Source of the DNA: Roseiarcus sp963732155
GTDB taxonomy: Bacteria > Pseudomonadota > Alphaproteobacteria > Rhizobiales > Beijerinckiaceae
Length of the DNA stretch: 64,000 nucleotides
Assembly: GCA_963732155.1 (NCBI GenBank)
Contig: CAVSYB010000001.1
Location: forward strand, 1 to 64,000
Reading direction: 5' to 3'
In this document: one piece after another, positions 60,819 through 64,000 of the stretch
Layout of the letters: every line of letters begins with the position of its first letter
How positions within the stretch are numbered: the first letter of the stretch is position 1
Position numbers and translations under genes: made by a program
Notes under the pieces: model-generated
The model's input: the letters and a program-made list of their open reading frames with translations, nothing else
The model's database searches: none
Told to the model about the DNA's origin: nothing

Positions 60819-61349
60819 ATGCCGATTTACGCGCTTGGCGGCGTTCGCCCGGTTCTGCCGGCGGCCGGCCGCTTCTGGATCGCGCCCGACGCGCACGTGA
60901 TCGGCGACGTCGCGCTCGGGGAGGATTGCGGAATCTGGTTCGGGGCGACGCTGCGCGGCGACAACGAGCGCATCAGCCTCGGCGCGCGCAGCAATATCCA
61001 GGAGGGTTGCACGCTGCACACCGATATGGGCTTTCCCCTCGACGTCGGCGAAGACTGCACGATCGGCCACCGGGCGATCCTGCATGGCTGCGCGGTCGGC
61101 GCCGGCTCGCTGGTCGGCATGGGCGCGATCCTGCTCAACGGCGCGCGCATCGGCCGCGGCTGCCTGGTCGGCGCCGGCGCGCTGGTCACCGAGGGCAAGA
61201 CGTTTCCCGACCGTTCGCTGATCGTCGGTTCGCCCGCCAAGGTGGTCCGGCCGCTCGACGAGGCCGCCGTGCAGCGCCTGCTGGGGTCGGCCGCCCATTA
61301 CGTCGCCAACTGGCGGCGTTTCGCGAGCGACCTTTCCGCGATCGGCTGA
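60819..61349 (+). CDS. Gamma carbonic anhydrase family protein
   Basis: 176 residues from the ATG at 60819, with AAGGAG nine bases upstream. The left-handed beta-helix repeats are evident (IGDVALGEDCGIWFGATLRGDNERI), with the zinc ligands at H67, H84 and H89 in CTLHTDM and IGHRAILHG. The Arg and Asp residues of the Cam/PaaY type are present. Members act as carbonic anhydrases or as thioester-handling relatives such as PaaY; the reaction here is uncertain. A strong hairpin follows the stop codon. Confidence 0.9.
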   Translation: MPIYALGGVRPVLPAAGRFWIAPDAHVIGDVALGEDCGIWFGATLRGDNERISLGARSNIQEGCTLHTDMGFPLDVGEDCTIGHRAILHGCAVGAGSLVGMGAILLNGARIGRGCLVGAGALVTEGKTFPDRSLIVGSPAKVVRPLDEAAVQRLLGSAAHYVANWRRFASDLSAIG

Positions 61350-61355
61350 AAAGAA

Positions 61356-61384
61356 GAGGCCGGCCTTGGGGGGAGGCCGGCCTC
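61356..61384 (+). terminator. GC hairpin after the gamma carbonic anhydrase gene
   Basis: GAGGCCGGCCT and AGGCCGGCCTC form a perfect eleven-base-pair stem around TGGGGGG, six bases after the stop codon. No T tract follows. It may act as a bidirectional block or as a Rho-dependent end, since the cysteine peptidase gene converges on it. Confidence 0.6.
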
Positions 61385-61438
61385 ACAACGAAGCGGGATC
61401 TGGGGCGGATCCGGCCTCGTCTGTTCGAAAATTCCCTC

Positions 61439-62062
61439 TCAGCGCGCCGTGTAGAGCGGCGCTTCGGACGGCGCGCCGAGCATCACCCACACATTGGGGT
61501 CGTGCTGGCTTTGCCGCTTGACGAAGCGGTAGCCGGCGGCCGTCCACGGCCTGGTTTCGTCGTTCAGGTTGTCGAGCACGAATTCGCCCTTGTTGGTCTT
61601 GACGGTCAGGATCGCATGGCCCTCGCCGGCTTCATCCTTGACCACTGTCATCAGCAACGCCTGACGGGGAAATCCCATTTCAATCAGCAGCTTGCGCTTC
61701 AGGAGCGCGTAGTCTTCGCAATCGCCCCGGCCGTCGATCGGATAGTCCCAGCGATCGGCGAGGCCCCAGTGATCCAAGTCGCTGATCGGCTCCACATGCG
61801 CGTTGACCCAGCGGTTGACGCGGTCGATCTCGTGCGCCGCCCGCGGCGACAGATTGATGTCGACGGCGCCGACGCGCTCGCCCTCGCACTCGCCCTCGTA
61901 GCGGCGGCAGAAATCGACCCAGCCGTACGGCACGCTGGTCTCCTCGCCGACCGCCGCGTAATTCGCCTCGACCGAGCCGGCGCTGGTCGGCTGCTGCAGC
62001 GCCAGCGACCCGCCGAAAATCACCACAGTCGCGGCGCCGGCGCGGCAAAAACCCGAAATCAT
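61439..62062 (-). CDS. Bacterial transglutaminase-like cysteine peptidase (BTLCP)
   Basis: 207 residues from the ATG at 62062. A Sec signal (about 1-29) is followed by the BTLCP domain with the catalytic triad C115 in GRGDCEDYALLKR, H149 in GEGHAILTVKT and D164 in VLDNLNDE. In other proteobacteria such enzymes are periplasmic (for example LapG), cleaving adhesins in response to cyclic di-GMP. No LapD-like gene is adjacent here. A hairpin that covers the ribosome binding site stands in front of the start codon. Confidence 0.9.
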   Translation of the reverse strand: MISGFCRAGAATVVIFGGSLALQQPTSAGSVEANYAAVGEETSVPYGWVDFCRRYEGECEGERVGAVDINLSPRAAHEIDRVNRWVNAHVEPISDLDHWGLADRWDYPIDGRGDCEDYALLKRKLLIEMGFPRQALLMTVVKDEAGEGHAILTVKTNKGEFVLDNLNDETRPWTAAGYRFVKRQSQHDPNVWVMLGAPSEAPLYTAR

Positions 62063-62418
62063 CGTCGTCCCCTGTCATTCCCCGGGGATGACGATAGGGA
62101 CGGCGCTTTTCCGGCGGCCCAAGTAAAAGGCGAGAATTATACTGATCCCGATTCAACTTGGTGACCGGGAAATAAAGAATAATCGCAGGTTAATAGGCTC
62201 GCTCAACAATATCTAAACGCCCAATATTCCGCGCCCCCGCAGCCCGGCGCGCCGGCGCCCCGGCCGCGCGTTCACCCGATGGCAACCATCGGCGGCCCGC
62301 GCAAGGTTAACCGGCGGGGGACGGGGCGCCCTTGCGGCAGCGCCGGGCTGGGAAAACCGCGGAAATGGTTACCCGTTTCTTTGCGGCGAGGCGCCTGAAG
62401 CGCCCCTCGCGCGCCGCC
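62063..62418. other. Divergent-free intergenic region upstream of the BTLCP gene
   Basis: 356 bases without a gene. The BTLCP leader hairpin lies at 62066-62102. A TATAAT box for the minus strand occurs at 62136-62141, with no well-spaced -35 hexamer. From 62150 to 62235 the DNA is AT-rich (GGTTAATAGG, CAATATCTAAACG). The rest is GC-rich sequence leading to the end of the CoA transferase gene. Confidence 0.5.
62066..62102 (-). promoter_or_regulatory. Leader hairpin covering the BTLCP ribosome binding site
   Basis: In the transcript, CGUCCC and GUCAU pair with AUGAC and GGGACG around a CCCC/GGGG core with an internal loop. The 3' arm contains the AGGGGA that would bind the ribosome, four to six bases before the AUG at 62062. 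The fold would hide the site, so translation could depend on its melting. Confidence 0.45.
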
Positions 62419-63534
62419 TCAAAGGCCGAATTCTTCGTTGTGCGCGCCGAGTCCGGGCGCCGACAGGGCCTCCGCGATCGGCGATCGGAACGCGGCGTCG
62501 ATCGGCGTCGGCAGGGCGGGCATTTGCGCGCCCGCCTCATTGACCAGGCGGCGCGCCATCAGGCCGCGCGCCGCAAATTGCGGATCGTCGAGCGCCTCAC
62601 GCAAGGTTGCGACGATCGAACAGCAGCAGTCGCGCCCGGCGATGCGCTCGCGCCAGTAGCCCGAGGGCTGGCTTTTGACGATGGCGCCGACGCGGGCGAT
62701 GGTCGCGGGCGCGAACGAGTTGGCCCGCAGTTCGCCGTCCAGCCCGATGATGTCGCAAAACTCCGCCCAGAATTTTTCCTCGAGCGGCGCGGCGGCGAGG
62801 ACGCGCCCGTCGCTGCAGGGGTAGAGCCGGTAGCGCGCGCTCGCCCCGGTCAGCAGGTGGTCGCCGTCGCCGGGCCACTTGCCGCCCGCCAGCCCGTCGC
62901 CAAGCGCCCAGAACATGAAGGGAAAGAGATTGTCGGTCATCGCTATGTCGAGATGGCGTCCGCGCCCGGTGCGCGCCCGCTCCTGCAGCGCCAGCAGGAT
63001 GTTCATGACGGCGGGATAGGCGCCCGCCGCGACGTCGGCGATCAGCGCCGGCGGCGTCACCGGGCGCTCCGGCGGCCCCATCGACAGGGCCAGCAGGCCC
63101 GTTTCGGCGATGTAGTTGAGATCGTGCCCGGCGACGTCGCGCGCCGGACCGCTTTGTCCGTAGCCGGTGATCGAGCAATAGACGGCTTTCGGATTGAGGG
63201 CCGCGACATGGCCGGGACCGAGCCCCAGCCGGTCCATCACGCCGGGCCGGAACTGCTCGACGACGACGTCCGCGCGCACCAGCAGCGGCTCCAGCGCGGC
63301 GCGGTCGTTCTCGTTCTTGAGGTCGAGCGCGAGGCTCTTCTTGCCGCGGTTGAGCAATGCGAAATAGACGCTGTCGCGCCCCCAGCGCGAAGGGAAGGCG
63401 CGCATGTCCTCGCCGCGGCCCGGCCTTTCGATCTTGACGACTTCCGCGCCCGCCTCGGCGAGCAGCAACGTCGCCATCGGCCCCGGCAGCAGGGCGGTGA
63501 AGTCGACAACGAACAGACCCTCCAGCGGCCGCAT
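62419..63534 (-). CDS. CoA transferase (CaiB/BaiF family III)
   Basis: 371 residues from the ATG at 63534, preceded by AGGGGGG. Family signs: LEGLFVVDFTALLPGPMATLLLAEAGAEVVKIERPGRGED, the catalytic D138 in AGHDLNYIAETGLL, and GRGRHLDIAMTDN. It is close to alpha-methylacyl-CoA racemase-type members, which epimerise 2-methyl acyl-CoA, but family III also contains formyl-CoA and carnitine transferases. The reaction cannot be fixed from sequence. Confidence 0.9.
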   Translation of the reverse strand: MRPLEGLFVVDFTALLPGPMATLLLAEAGAEVVKIERPGRGEDMRAFPSRWGRDSVYFALLNRGKKSLALDLKNENDRAALEPLLVRADVVVEQFRPGVMDRLGLGPGHVAALNPKAVYCSITGYGQSGPARDVAGHDLNYIAETGLLALSMGPPERPVTPPALIADVAAGAYPAVMNILLALQERARTGRGRHLDIAMTDNLFPFMFWALGDGLAGGKWPGDGDHLLTGASARYRLYPCSDGRVLAAAPLEEKFWAEFCDIIGLDGELRANSFAPATIARVGAIVKSQPSGYWRERIAGRDCCCSIVATLREALDDPQFAARGLMARRLVNEAGAQMPALPTPIDAAFRSPIAEALSAPGLGAHNEEFGL

Positions 63535-63637
63535 CGTCCCCCCTTGCAATTCCGCGCGCCGCCGCGATGATCGGGCGAATCCGGCGACGCGCCGGCGACC
63601 TATGATCCGGATATGGCGAGCGTCCGGCGGCCGGCGG

Positions 63638-63994
63638 TCAAGGCTTGTCGCGCAGGCTCAGAATATAGGCCGCCACCTGCCTGATCTGGTCGTCGAGCAA
63701 TTCGGGGTTCGGCATTCCCTGCGACCGGCCGACGTCGCGATGCGTGGTGGTCAGGAACGCCCGCAACAAATCGGCGCTGACGTCGTTGCGCCGGGCGATC
63801 GAGGCGAATGGCGGGCCGGGCGGCTGCAAAAGCGGCTTGTCGACCTGATCGGCCGCGGCGACATGGCAATAGGAGCAGATGATGATCGCCAACCGATGGC
63901 CTTGCTGCACGTCGTCGGCCTGCTGCGCGCGCGCAGGGCCGGCGAACAACGCCAGAGCGATGAGCCCGGCCGATGCGATCCAACTTTTCACCAA
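63638..63994 (-). CDS. Small c-type cytochrome
   Basis: 118 residues. A Sec signal (about 1-23, cleavage after ARA) is followed by a haem c site C40-S-Y-C43-H44 (CSYCH). A likely axial methionine, M94, lies in RSQGMPNPELL, and a final helix QIRQVAAYILSLRDK is typical of class I cytochromes. It would be periplasmic and carry electrons. A partner enzyme is not in view because the window ends here. Confidence 0.88.
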   Translation of the reverse strand: MVKSWIASAGLIALALFAGPARAQQADDVQQGHRLAIIICSYCHVAAADQVDKPLLQPPGPPFASIARRNDVSADLLRAFLTTTHRDVGRSQGMPNPELLDDQIRQVAAYILSLRDKP

Positions 63995-64000
63995 CCTGCC

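Noticed and set aside
1..64000. CRISPR array, retron or complete prophage
   Set aside because: I found no regularly spaced direct repeats, no reverse transcriptase motifs and no phage structural genes. The integrase, polymerase-like protein and repressor are the only phage-like genes.

Overview
The window is a GC-rich (mostly mid-60s to about 70 %), densely packed alphaproteobacterial chromosome segment. Several things point to the Hyphomicrobiales (Rhizobiales): a CckA hybrid kinase gene next to fliO, the alphaproteobacterial order EVE-gpsA-tsaD / hemC-hemD-mitofilin-hemY, cysE followed by DUF3126, a bacterial transglutaminase-like cysteine peptidase, and 6S RNA upstream of the 5-formyl-THF cyclo-ligase gene. 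A Beijerinckiaceae/Methylocystaceae-type host is my best guess. That guess rests on gene content and recall, not on a search.

Layout. (1) 1-4.2 kb is the end of an integrative element: two small hypothetical genes, a compact protein with family A polymerase-like motifs, and a tyrosine integrase beside a 49-bp 3' fragment of tRNA-Glu(CTC). (2) 4.5-7.6 kb is a translationally coupled DUF3489-DUF2924-large serine recombinase cassette ending just before tRNA-Val. (3) 8-27.6 kb is core chromosome: gph, an aldehyde dehydrogenase, the ycjX-ycjF-like pair, sixA, a MoxR ATPase, cckA, fliO, dapE, an S24-type repressor divergent from a two-gene operon, a methyltransferase, an MFS transporter, a Tat-exported isoaspartyl methyltransferase-like protein and a dienelactone hydrolase-like protein. 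(4) 28-44.6 kb carries yebC, ymdB, the cyclo-ligase, 6S RNA, aatA, mntH/mntR, acsA, gpsA, tsaD, the hem genes and tRNA-Thr. (5) 44.6-50.3 kb is an accessory stretch. It holds an AT-rich dispersed repeat whose partner lies at 28 kb in the opposite orientation, two long nested-hairpin elements, and between those hairpins an SDR gene plus a less GC-rich AAA ATPase/DUF4276 pair that resembles OLD/PARIS-type defence modules. (6) 50.3-64 kb returns to core and envelope functions: small secreted proteins, DUF2254, an FAD monooxygenase with a zinc-finger protein, TauE/SafE, cysE-DUF3126, gamma carbonic anhydrase, a cysteine peptidase, a CoA transferase and a c-type cytochrome.

Four otherwise well-conserved genes (moxR, the EVE gene, the SDR gene and the AAA ATPase gene) each carry exactly one extra base, most of them in a short homopolymer. 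Deleting that base restores the full family sequence in every case. This looks more like residual assembly indels than four independent gene deaths, and it matters because uncorrected reading creates false fusions and false C-termini.

The best candidates for something undescribed are the stand-alone polymerase-like protein of the integrative element, the AAA/DUF4276 pair bracketed by hairpin elements, and the paired AT-rich repeats.
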